Under the pieces are notes generated by a model. That model saw nothing but the letters and a program-made list of their open reading frames with translations. It did no database searches and had not been told where the DNA came from. The position numbers were made by a program, and so were the translations under genes. From CAIZGX01 sp044354975 (lineage in GTDB: Bacteria > Bacteroidota > Bacteroidia > Flavobacteriales_D > Sanyastnellaceae), in the NCBI GenBank assembly GCA_044354975.1, contig JBIKZA010000043.1, positions 1 through 21,796 on the forward strand: 21,796 nt of DNA, written 5' to 3'. This document shows, one piece after another, positions 8,477-14,408 of this stretch (the stretch's first letter is position 1; every line of letters starts with the position of its first letter).

Positions 8477-8797
8477 ATGCAACATCTGCAGCCTGAAGAA
8501 CTACTCAACTGGAAAAACGAAAACAGACCACATCTGTTGGTAGACATTCGTGAAGAATACGAAGTGGCCATTTGCACGCTCGGCGGAATGCACATTCCCA
8601 TGGAGCACGTCATTGAACACTACCCTTCCCTTCCGAAAGAGAATCCAATCGTCTTTCACTGCAACAGTGGCAAACGTTCAGATGCGTTGGTGTATATGAT
8701 TGAAAAGAAATTCCCAGGAGACGCTATCTACAGCCTTACTGGAGGTGTTCAAGGGTACGCAGAGCAATGCGCACCAGAAATCAAGTGTTCACTTTAA
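8477..8797 (+). CDS. Single-domain rhodanese-like sulfurtransferase
   Basis: This 106-residue protein is one complete rhodanese domain. It has LVDIREEYEVA near residue 21, HIPM at 39-42, and the active-site loop HCNSGKRSD with Cys62, which would carry the persulfide, and Arg67 at the usual place. It lacks a signal peptide, so it should act in the cytoplasm, moving sulfane sulfur between thiol donors and acceptors. It starts 1 bp after comA and ends 1 bp before the DedA gene, so it is probably co-transcribed and coupled. Specific donor and acceptor are unknown. Confidence 0.9.
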   Translation: MQHLQPEELLNWKNENRPHLLVDIREEYEVAICTLGGMHIPMEHVIEHYPSLPKENPIVFHCNSGKRSDALVYMIEKKFPGDAIYSLTGGVQGYAEQCAPEIKCSL

Positions 8798-8798
8798 T

Positions 8799-9455
8799 AT
8801 GGAAATGATACAATCTTTTTTGCACTTCGTTCTGCATTTGAATGAAGAGCTTCCGCTTTTATTGAATGAATATGGCATTTGGTTTTACGCCATTTTATTT
8901 CTCATCATTTTTGTTGAAACCGGATTGGTGGTTATGCCCTTCCTTCCCGGAGATTCGCTGTTGTTCGCGGCGGGCGCCATGTGCGCGGGGGAAAACAATT
9001 TGAGTCTTTCCATTTTAATTGTATCGTTAATCATTGCGGCTATTTTAGGAGATCAATGCAATTATTTCATCGGAAGATTTTTCGGATCGAAAATCGTAGA
9101 AATGAAATTTCGCGGAAAACCGCTCATTGCTGAAAAGCATTTAACCAAAACCGAAGAATTCTTCACGAAGCACGGAACGAAAGCCATTATCATGGCGCGA
9201 TTCGTTCCGATTGTTCGGACCATTACTCCGTTTGTTGCGGGGATTGGAAAAATGGATTACCGCAAGAAATTCCTTCCCTACGATATTTTCGGCGGAGCTC
9301 TTTGGATTGTCAGTATGTCGCTTGCAGGGTATTTCTTGGGTCAATTTGAATTCGTCAAAAAACATTTCGAGGCAGTTGTCATTCTGATCATTCTTATTTC
9401 ACTTGCCCCAATGGTCTTTGCTTATTTAAAAAGCAAATTCGGTTCGAAAGCATGA
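8799..9455 (+). CDS. DedA family integral membrane protein
   Basis: This 218-residue protein has the DedA/SNARE-associated layout. It has hydrophobic helices near 28-48, 70-90, 163-183 and 190-212, the acidic FVETG (Glu40), the re-entrant PFLPGDSLLFAAGA and a GDQ with Asp85. It also has ARFVPIVRTITPFVAGIG with Arg134 and Arg140, residues important in DedA proteins. The family includes undecaprenyl-phosphate and phospholipid translocases and proteins needed for proton-motive-force homeostasis. The start at 8799 was chosen over an upstream ATG at 8700 because the latter overlaps most of the rhodanese C-terminus and adds 33 non-family residues. Its last 4 bp overlap aroE (ATGA). Confidence 0.9.
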   Translation: MEMIQSFLHFVLHLNEELPLLLNEYGIWFYAILFLIIFVETGLVVMPFLPGDSLLFAAGAMCAGENNLSLSILIVSLIIAAILGDQCNYFIGRFFGSKIVEMKFRGKPLIAEKHLTKTEEFFTKHGTKAIIMARFVPIVRTITPFVAGIGKMDYRKKFLPYDIFGGALWIVSMSLAGYFLGQFEFVKKHFEAVVILIILISLAPMVFAYLKSKFGSKA

Positions 9456-10183
9456 AGACTTATGGGCTACTAGGCAAATCTTTAAAGCACTCTTTTTCGA
9501 AAGATTATTTTGAAAAGAAATTTGAGGGTCAACAGAAGCAGTATTCCAATTTAGAATTAGATTCTATTGACAACATTCGCAACCGCCCTGAATTATCTGG
9601 ATTAACCGGCTTCAATGTCACCATTCCATATAAACAAGAAATTATTCAGTACCTCGATGAACTAACGCCGGAAGCGAAAGCGATTGGCGCGGTGAATTGT
9701 GTTGAAATTACTGAGGGGCGTTGGATTGGTCACAACACCGATTACATTGGATTTAGAAGAACATTACTTCCACTCATTGAAAACAGAGTTGAGAACGCGC
9801 TTATCCTTGGAACAGGTGGAGCATCGCTAGCTGTTGCATATGTCTTGAAAGAATTGGGCATTCGCTTTTTCTTCGTGAGTCGTGAACCGAAAAACGAACA
9901 AACATGTTCATACGAGCAGGTCACACCGTTGCTTCTCGAAAAATGTAAGCTCATTGTGAACACCACTCCGGTTGGGCAATTTCCGAATTTAAACGAGAAA
10001 CCGCACCTCCCCTATTCCAGCTTAACCGATCAGCATGTCTTGTACGATTTAATCTACAATCCCGAAACGACGACCTTCCTTCAAGAAGGGATTTCTCGAG
10101 GTGCGAGATACTGCAACGGCCGCACGATGCTTGAAATTCAAGCCAACGAGAGTTATAAGATTTGGAATCTTCTTTCCGAATAA
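9452..10183 (+). CDS. aroE: Shikimate dehydrogenase (NADP+)
   Basis: This 243-residue protein has the AroE signature set. The shikimate-binding N-terminus is YGLLGKSLKHSFSK. The catalytic Lys61 lies in FNVTIPYK, with Asn82 and Asp97 in HNTD. The dinucleotide site is ILGTGGAS, with NTTPVGQFP, YDLIYNP and NGRTMLEIQANES near the C-terminus. It reduces 3-dehydroshikimate to shikimate in aromatic amino acid synthesis. It is slightly shorter than the 270-residue E. coli enzyme, which is common in Bacteroidota. The start codon overlaps the DedA stop by 4 bp. It ends the 7690-10183 run and is followed by a hairpin. Confidence 0.93.
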   Translation: MKTYGLLGKSLKHSFSKDYFEKKFEGQQKQYSNLELDSIDNIRNRPELSGLTGFNVTIPYKQEIIQYLDELTPEAKAIGAVNCVEITEGRWIGHNTDYIGFRRTLLPLIENRVENALILGTGGASLAVAYVLKELGIRFFFVSREPKNEQTCSYEQVTPLLLEKCKLIVNTTPVGQFPNLNEKPHLPYSSLTDQHVLYDLIYNPETTTFLQEGISRGARYCNGRTMLEIQANESYKIWNLLSE

Positions 10184-10212
10184 ACAGCATATAACTTATA
10201 CGATTTTGGCAT

Positions 10213-10232
10213 AAGGATTCGAGAAAATCCTT
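10213..10232 (+). terminator. Possible weak terminator hairpin after aroE
   Basis: A 7-bp perfect stem AAGGATT / AATCCTT encloses a 6-nt loop (CGAGAA), 30 bp after the aroE stop. It is followed only by TGG, not a long U tract, so it may be a weak terminator or an operator-like inverted repeat for the downstream toxin-antitoxin promoter. Confidence 0.4.
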
Positions 10233-10238
10233 TGGAAA

Positions 10239-10270
10239 TTTGTTGCGGAATAACACCGTACGTACATTTG
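10239..10270 (+). promoter_or_regulatory. Bacteroidota-type promoter of the toxin-antitoxin operon
   Basis: TTTG at 10239-10242 and TACATTTG at 10263-10270 are separated by 20 bp, a near-exact match to the Bacteroidota TTTG-N19-21-TAnnTTTG promoter. The start codon of the antitoxin is at 10285, giving a leader of roughly 8 bases. The 8-bp palindrome GTACGTAC (10258-10265) overlaps the -7 element and could be an operator for the antitoxin; the operator role is inferred. Confidence 0.7.
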
Positions 10271-10284
10271 TAAAAAATACACGT

Positions 10285-10545
10285 ATGGCGACTAAATTAA
10301 CATTGATCATGGACGAGAAACTCATCAAAGAAGCGAAGATCTACGCCAAAGAAACACAACAAAGTTTGTCGCAATTAGTCAGCGAACAGCTTGAAAGAAT
10401 TCTTTGCAAGAACGAAGACCCTGACAAGTACAAAGATCATCCAATGGCCGATCTTGTTGGCATACTCGATGAAAATTCGGAAGCCTTTAAAGGAAAATCG
10501 CACGATCAAATAATGTATGAACTCATATTAGAAAAACACGGATGA
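10285..10545 (+). CDS. Antitoxin of a type II toxin-antitoxin pair (DUF6364-like)
   Basis: This 86-residue protein begins with a ribbon-helix-helix-like segment (KLTLIMDEKLIKEAKIYAKE, then SLSQLVSEQLERIL). An acidic tail of the kind that wraps a toxin follows. The start at 10285 (ATGGCGACT) is preferred to an in-frame ATG at 10240, because the clear promoter at 10239-10270 would otherwise lie inside the gene. It overlaps the PIN toxin gene by 4 bp (ATGA at 10542-10545), the classic order antitoxin then toxin. It should neutralise the toxin and probably repress its own promoter; the latter is inferred from the family and the palindrome at 10258-10265. Confidence 0.85.
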   Translation: MATKLTLIMDEKLIKEAKIYAKETQQSLSQLVSEQLERILCKNEDPDKYKDHPMADLVGILDENSEAFKGKSHDQIMYELILEKHG

Positions 10546-10961
10546 AGCACGTTTTTATTGATACAAATATTTTAATGGACATGCTCTTTCATAGAATGCC
10601 CTATAAAAACCATTCGCTTGAACTGTTTGCACTTCAAGAGAAAAGACTAATAACTACATATACTTCCACGAATACTATTCTCAGTATAGCATATTACTTA
10701 AAAAAAACCTATTCGTCCAAAATCGTTAAAGAAGTACTTTTCAAATTAATGGACAGCATTCAGATTATTGAGGTAAACAAAAGCATGCTCGCTGCTGGAT
10801 TAATGAGTTTGACAGAAGATTACGAAGACGCCGTTCAAATTCATTGCGCGCTGTCTAATCGAAAAATTACTCACGTAATCACGCGAAACAAGAAAGACTT
10901 CAAAGATTGTCCTTTACTCGTTTGTACCGCTGAACAATTTAACAATCAATTTAATTCCTAA
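10542..10961 (+). CDS. PIN-domain toxin (VapC/PIN_3-like ribonuclease)
   Basis: This 139-residue PIN domain has the first acidic residue Asp7 in FIDTNILMD, the conserved DYEDAVQ block with Asp93, Glu95 and Asp96, and a C-terminal VITRNKKDF with Asn116 and Asp119. The second acidic position of classical VapC (E in TLAEI) is replaced by Ser48 in TNTILSIAYYL, as is usual for the PIN_3 subfamily. PIN toxins are Mg-dependent RNases, often cleaving tRNA or rRNA. It overlaps the antitoxin by 4 bp upstream. Its last 11 bp overlap the 3' end of the convergent FG-GAP gene. The target is unknown. Confidence 0.85.
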   Translation: MKHVFIDTNILMDMLFHRMPYKNHSLELFALQEKRLITTYTSTNTILSIAYYLKKTYSSKIVKEVLFKLMDSIQIIEVNKSMLAAGLMSLTEDYEDAVQIHCALSNRKITHVITRNKKDFKDCPLLVCTAEQFNNQFNS

Positions 10962-13176
10962 TCACAATCTTCTTCCGAACGGCAGCTCCGTTCAATTTCA
11001 GAATATAAATCCCTTCCGAGAAGTTTGAAAGATTAACAAGCGTGGTTCTTGCATTCACGCGTTCCAACCAAACTCTTCTTCCACTTAAATCATACAACTC
11101 CAATGCTGAAACAGTGCTCCAGTTCGAACCCGCGTCAATAGTCAATTGCGTGCTAGCCGGATTCGGATAAACTTGAATATCGTTGAAGAGCGTTTCATTC
11201 ACAGAAATAATTGTATCGCTTGAATAGAACCCCAGCCCTCCTCCTATTTGTCCAATGAACAAATCGCGTTTTCCATCGGCTGTAATGTCTTCAAACCACA
11301 CCGCGCAACGTTCACCTTCGTTAATGCCTTGGAAGTCTGTTGTGTCCAATGTGAAATCGCCTAAAAGATTTCCAGACACATTCGAGAAGTGATTGACTTG
11401 TCCAGTTTCTGTTCCCAACAACACTTCCCATTCATTCACTTCATTCTTGAAAAAATGAGGCACACTGTATCCGAATATTCCAAGAATATTCGTCGCTACC
11501 ATTCCTCCCAAAGTGTCTTCCTGGAAAACATACGAAGCCACCGTTGAACTTCCGTTGTTCGCATAATAATTCACGTTACCATTCTTCTCTCCGACTGCCA
11601 AATCTAACAGTCCATCTTCATTTAAGTCAACAAATTGCGGTGTCGCGAATTGACCCACATCTATGGTTAGACCGTTGTTGTCCTTCAACAATTCTCCATT
11701 GTCTGAAAAGGCATATCCATTCGCCGTTGAAGCTGCATTTTCATAACGAACGAGATATCCGTTTTGAACGCCGATTAAAAGATCTTTATCCCCGTCTCCA
11801 TCGTCATCTCCGAAAGCCAGACACTTGCTATCAAGCGTATCCGTTGCCAAAGGCAACCAGTTGTTCGAATTGAAATCGAATGAAGGAACGGTGGGCGTTC
11901 CATTGTTGTAATAACAAAAAATTCGAGACGTGTGGTTGTTACTCGGAGTAATCGGATCGAAAGATTTGCGATTGGTAATAAGTAAATCTTTCAATCCATC
12001 GTCATTCACATCCTCTAAAATCGGATAAGCTCCAGTACCCAATTCAATCATATCGTGTTGAAGAAAATCGTCCATCACAAATTGAAATTGCGGAAATGTT
12101 TCACCGCCCATATTTTCATAATACCAAACGCTGTTCATGTCTTCCGCAGTGGCGTAAGAATTCGGAGAAACGAGTAAATCGCTGACACCAGTGTTGTTCA
12201 CGTCTTCGTAATATGCTGCAGGAAACAACGGCAAATTCACAGGCAAGGCTCCACCCACTTGCGCAGGGAAATCGAACTGAACAGTTGTGGCGCTATCCAA
12301 ACCATTGAACGCATTTTCGAAATAAATAGCAGCTAAATTATTTTCTGAAACATCTCCAATGACGAAATCTTTAATGCCATTGTTATCCAAGTCAATGGAA
12401 CAAATCGAACTTCCTGTATGCAAATTATTTTGCGAACGCGGATCGGTTACGTTGAAGCCGCAATCAAAATCGGCCCCTTCTAAAATGGAGAAACTCTCCG
12501 GACTTTCACCAAACATTCCGTAGCATCTGTTTCCGCAGATGTAGCTTGTTGTTTCGCAGTTCCCTTCCTCCGACTGCATGGACTTAAAAAAGTAAACCGT
12601 TGTAGATTGCTCGGTGTAGGAGAAGATGTCTAGATCACCATCGTTGTCATAATCGGTGATAGATGGAACGTCTAGACTTACGGTATAGATTGGTGCCGCG
12701 AACGGACTTCCAAAATCGTAATTCGATTCAATGGTTGCTCCGTTGTTTACGGGTTCAAAAGACAATTCACCATTGGCTGAAGTGTTCTTCCACAATTTAA
12801 TTCCGCTGTAATAATTGGTGAAAATATCTTCCTTCCCGTCGCAGTTGTAATCGCGCAGCAAAACCCAATTGGTTAATGCGGTTGGAAAAGCATTGTTGTA
12901 TTCGCGCGTGTAACGGTAATAGGTATCGCCTTGCACATCGCCCATATTAATGAAAACCGAAATGCGCGAACCGATTCGATCGAAAACAAAAATATCCTTG
13001 TTCCCATCTCCGTTTGCGTCTATCCTTGAAATCTGACACGAGTTCAATCCGCCCGCCCAGGGATTCTGCATGTAGAATCCGTCAGCGCTCACCGGAGTGG
13101 TGTATGAGCGTGTAAGCGGCTGGGCTATGGCCATTCCGCAAGCGAAGAAGAAGAATAAAACGACAGAGTATTTCAT
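10951..13176 (-). CDS. Secreted FG-GAP/VCBS repeat protein with T9SS type A sorting domain
   Basis: The 741-residue protein starts with a signal peptide (MKYSVVLFFFFACGMAIAQ, likely cleaved after AIA). It contains at least nine calcium-binding-like D-rich motifs of the FG-GAP/VCBS type, e.g. DANGDGNKDIF, DYDNDGDLDIF, DVNDDGLKDLL and DDDGDGDKDLL, spread through the body and consistent with beta-propeller blades. The last 75 or so residues, with VYPNPA, LYDLSGRRV and GIYILKLNG, form a type A C-terminal sorting domain, so export across the outer membrane by the type IX secretion system is expected. The ATG at 13176 is preferred to one at 13200, because a TATCTTTG promoter element (13183-13190) and the signal peptide both fit it. 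Ligand or adhesion function is unknown. Confidence 0.9.
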   Translation of the reverse strand: MKYSVVLFFFFACGMAIAQPLTRSYTTPVSADGFYMQNPWAGGLNSCQISRIDANGDGNKDIFVFDRIGSRISVFINMGDVQGDTYYRYTREYNNAFPTALTNWVLLRDYNCDGKEDIFTNYYSGIKLWKNTSANGELSFEPVNNGATIESNYDFGSPFAAPIYTVSLDVPSITDYDNDGDLDIFSYTEQSTTVYFFKSMQSEEGNCETTSYICGNRCYGMFGESPESFSILEGADFDCGFNVTDPRSQNNLHTGSSICSIDLDNNGIKDFVIGDVSENNLAAIYFENAFNGLDSATTVQFDFPAQVGGALPVNLPLFPAAYYEDVNNTGVSDLLVSPNSYATAEDMNSVWYYENMGGETFPQFQFVMDDFLQHDMIELGTGAYPILEDVNDDGLKDLLITNRKSFDPITPSNNHTSRIFCYYNNGTPTVPSFDFNSNNWLPLATDTLDSKCLAFGDDDGDGDKDLLIGVQNGYLVRYENAASTANGYAFSDNGELLKDNNGLTIDVGQFATPQFVDLNEDGLLDLAVGEKNGNVNYYANNGSSTVASYVFQEDTLGGMVATNILGIFGYSVPHFFKNEVNEWEVLLGTETGQVNHFSNVSGNLLGDFTLDTTDFQGINEGERCAVWFEDITADGKRDLFIGQIGGGLGFYSSDTIISVNETLFNDIQVYPNPASTQLTIDAGSNWSTVSALELYDLSGRRVWLERVNARTTLVNLSNFSEGIYILKLNGAAVRKKIVIRN

Positions 13177-13182
13177 ACCCCT

Positions 13183-13190
13183 CAAAGATA
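13183..13190 (-). promoter_or_regulatory. Putative -7 element (TATCTTTG) of the FG-GAP gene
   Basis: Reading the minus strand, TATCTTTG matches TAnnTTTG and lies 6 bp upstream of the ATG at 13176, so the transcript would be almost leaderless. No good TTTG is seen at the -33 distance, so support is moderate. Confidence 0.45.
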
Positions 13191-13193
13191 GCA

Positions 13194-13225
13194 TTTGCAC
13201 GTTAACACTTTAAGAAGTTTCTTTG
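13194..13225 (+). promoter_or_regulatory. Putative promoter of the 13230 gene
   Basis: TTTG at 13194-13197 and TTTCTTTG at 13218-13225 have the 20-bp spacing of Bacteroidota promoters, with one mismatch (TT for TA) in the -7 box. Only 4 bp separate it from the ATG at 13230, so the mRNA would be leaderless if this is the real promoter. Confidence 0.35.
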
Positions 13226-13229
13226 CAAG

Positions 13230-13754
13230 ATGAACGCATCTCTTACATTTCTATTGGTCGCTATAAGCTTGATCATTGCAGGAACGATTATTTTCTTTTT
13301 AATGGAAAAACAACATCGTCACAATGAACAGCGCTGGCAGTTAGAATTGCGCAAAGCCAATGCAGGTGCGCTCGCTTCTTTGCGACTTTCTGCCTATGAA
13401 AGATTAATTGTTATGTTGGAAAGATCAAGACCGAGCAGTGTGGTCTTGCGTAGCAATCGTTCGGGAATGACATGCACGTTATTGCAGTTGGAAATGATTC
13501 GCAACATTCGCGAAGAGTTCGACCACAACGTTTCGTTGCAGATGTATGTTAGTGAACACACGTGGGCGAGCATTCAGCAAGCGAAGAGCGATATCTCTGA
13601 ACTTTTCAAAGTTTCTTACTCGAAAGTGAATCCTAACGATAACAGTATGTACCTCAGCAATTTCGTTTTAGAAATGGAAGCGGCTGTGGGGAATCCGGCT
13701 ATTGAAAATGCTCTGCGTTTGTTGAGGATTGAACTAATGAGTCATTACGCTTAA
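13230..13754 (+). CDS. Conserved-looking membrane-anchored protein of unknown function
   Basis: This 174-residue protein has one N-terminal transmembrane helix (about 5-24, FLLVAISLIIAGTIIFFLM). A charged, mostly alpha-helical cytoplasmic part follows, with segments such as NEQRWQLELRKANAGALASLRLSAYERLIVMLER and QLEMIRNIREEFDHNVSLQMYVSEHTWASIQQAK. I do not recognise a named family, though short single-helix proteins of this shape are common beside Bacteroidota housekeeping genes. Orientation is divergent from the FG-GAP gene and convergent with the fasciclin lipoprotein. Its stop codon abuts the first base of the hairpin array. Confidence 0.8.
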   Translation: MNASLTFLLVAISLIIAGTIIFFLMEKQHRHNEQRWQLELRKANAGALASLRLSAYERLIVMLERSRPSSVVLRSNRSGMTCTLLQLEMIRNIREEFDHNVSLQMYVSEHTWASIQQAKSDISELFKVSYSKVNPNDNSMYLSNFVLEMEAAVGNPAIENALRLLRIELMSHYA

Positions 13755-13902
13755 ATCGCCCATGGCGATCAATCTGACTTCGTCAGATCAATTGCTCCGC
13801 AATCAATCCTACGGATTAATCGGAACGATTGATCGCAAAGCGATTGATTCGAAGAATTGATCACGAAGTGATTGATCTGAAAGATTGAAGAACGTGGTTC
13901 AT
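13755..13902. repeat. Array of ten miniature stem-loops filling the gap between two convergent genes
   Basis: Ten consecutive small palindromes each have a 3-nt loop and stems of 4-7 bp that begin and end with AT. They lie at 13755-13769 (loop CAT), 13772-13788 (TTC), 13791-13803 (TCC), 13806-13816 (TAC), 13819-13829 (GAA), 13832-13844 (AAA), 13847-13857 (GAA), 13860-13872 (GAA), 13875-13885 (GAA) and 13888-13902 (GTG). The tenth has one A-A mismatch in an outer pair; its inner GAAC/GTTC is perfect. Linkers between units are always 2 nt: CA three times, TA once (13817-13818), then TG five times. Stem sequences differ between units while pairing is kept. The array starts one base after the + gene stop and its last unit covers the stop codon of the - gene. 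It has no coding sense and is not a CRISPR array. Confidence 0.93.
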
Positions 13903-14396
13903 CGTATTCTAATCACTCGCCCAATCTTAAGCTCCCGCTCCACCGCCGTAATCTCAAACTCAGCAAGTCTTTTCGAAGAAGAAATGTAAATTAGAGTTTC
14001 GCCATTCACATTTTTCAATACTGTATCAGGAAGATTTGCGAAAGAGATGCGTCCAGGAATCAGGTGATGTCCGATTTCTTTGTTCAATGCCACTCTATTC
14101 TTTGAAGGCACTAAGGCTTGATATTTATCGAGGCCCTTCACTCGAAGAACCGCATCAGAAGGGACTAACAACGTGTATTCGTTTTGCTTCAACGAATCTG
14201 CCCAAGTGCTTAACTCAACCAAGCTCGCCCAAACCGATATCTCATAATCCGAATTCAAAAACGTCAGAATATTCTCTTCCTTCTTCGAATAAACAGAACG
14301 ATCATTCGAATTAAATGCCGAAACAGAATTGTCCGGTTCAGAAGTAGAACAAGCCAGTAGCAGAAGAAATAATCCAATGCAACAGGCCTGTTTCAT
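13899..14396 (-). CDS. Fasciclin (FAS1)-domain lipoprotein
   Basis: This 165-residue protein begins with a lipoprotein signal peptide; the lipobox LLLAC places the lipidated Cys at residue 16, followed by S-T, consistent with an outer-membrane lipoprotein. The rest is a single FAS1-like domain: YTLLVPSDAVLRVKG is the fold's first motif, and GHHLIPGRISFANLPDT with VLKNVNGETL is the second (H-x-x-PG and the NG turn). FAS1 domains mediate adhesion or surface contacts. It starts 12 bp after the pckA stop, so the two are probably co-transcribed. Its TGA stop lies inside the last hairpin of the array. The domain is divergent; I am fairly sure of FAS1 but not of the ligand. Confidence 0.8.
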   Translation of the reverse strand: MKQACCIGLFLLLLACSTSEPDNSVSAFNSNDRSVYSKKEENILTFLNSDYEISVWASLVELSTWADSLKQNEYTLLVPSDAVLRVKGLDKYQALVPSKNRVALNKEIGHHLIPGRISFANLPDTVLKNVNGETLIYISSSKRLAEFEITAVERELKIGRVIRIR

Positions 14397-14408
14397 TTCA
14401 ATATTAAA

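Noticed and set aside
8700..8798. Upstream extension of the DedA gene
   Set aside because: The extra 33 residues overlap the rhodanese C-terminus and are not DedA-like; the ATG at 8799 gives the usual length.
13755..13902. The hairpin array as a CRISPR array
   Set aside because: There are no identical repeats with unique spacers, the period is only 13-19 bp, the units are palindromes of differing sequence, and no cas genes are near.
13755..13902. The hairpin array as REP/RAYT or integron attC elements
   Set aside because: GTAG and GGAG strings occur only within loops, not as REP-style 5' tags; no transposase or integrase is present; the units are far shorter than attC sites.
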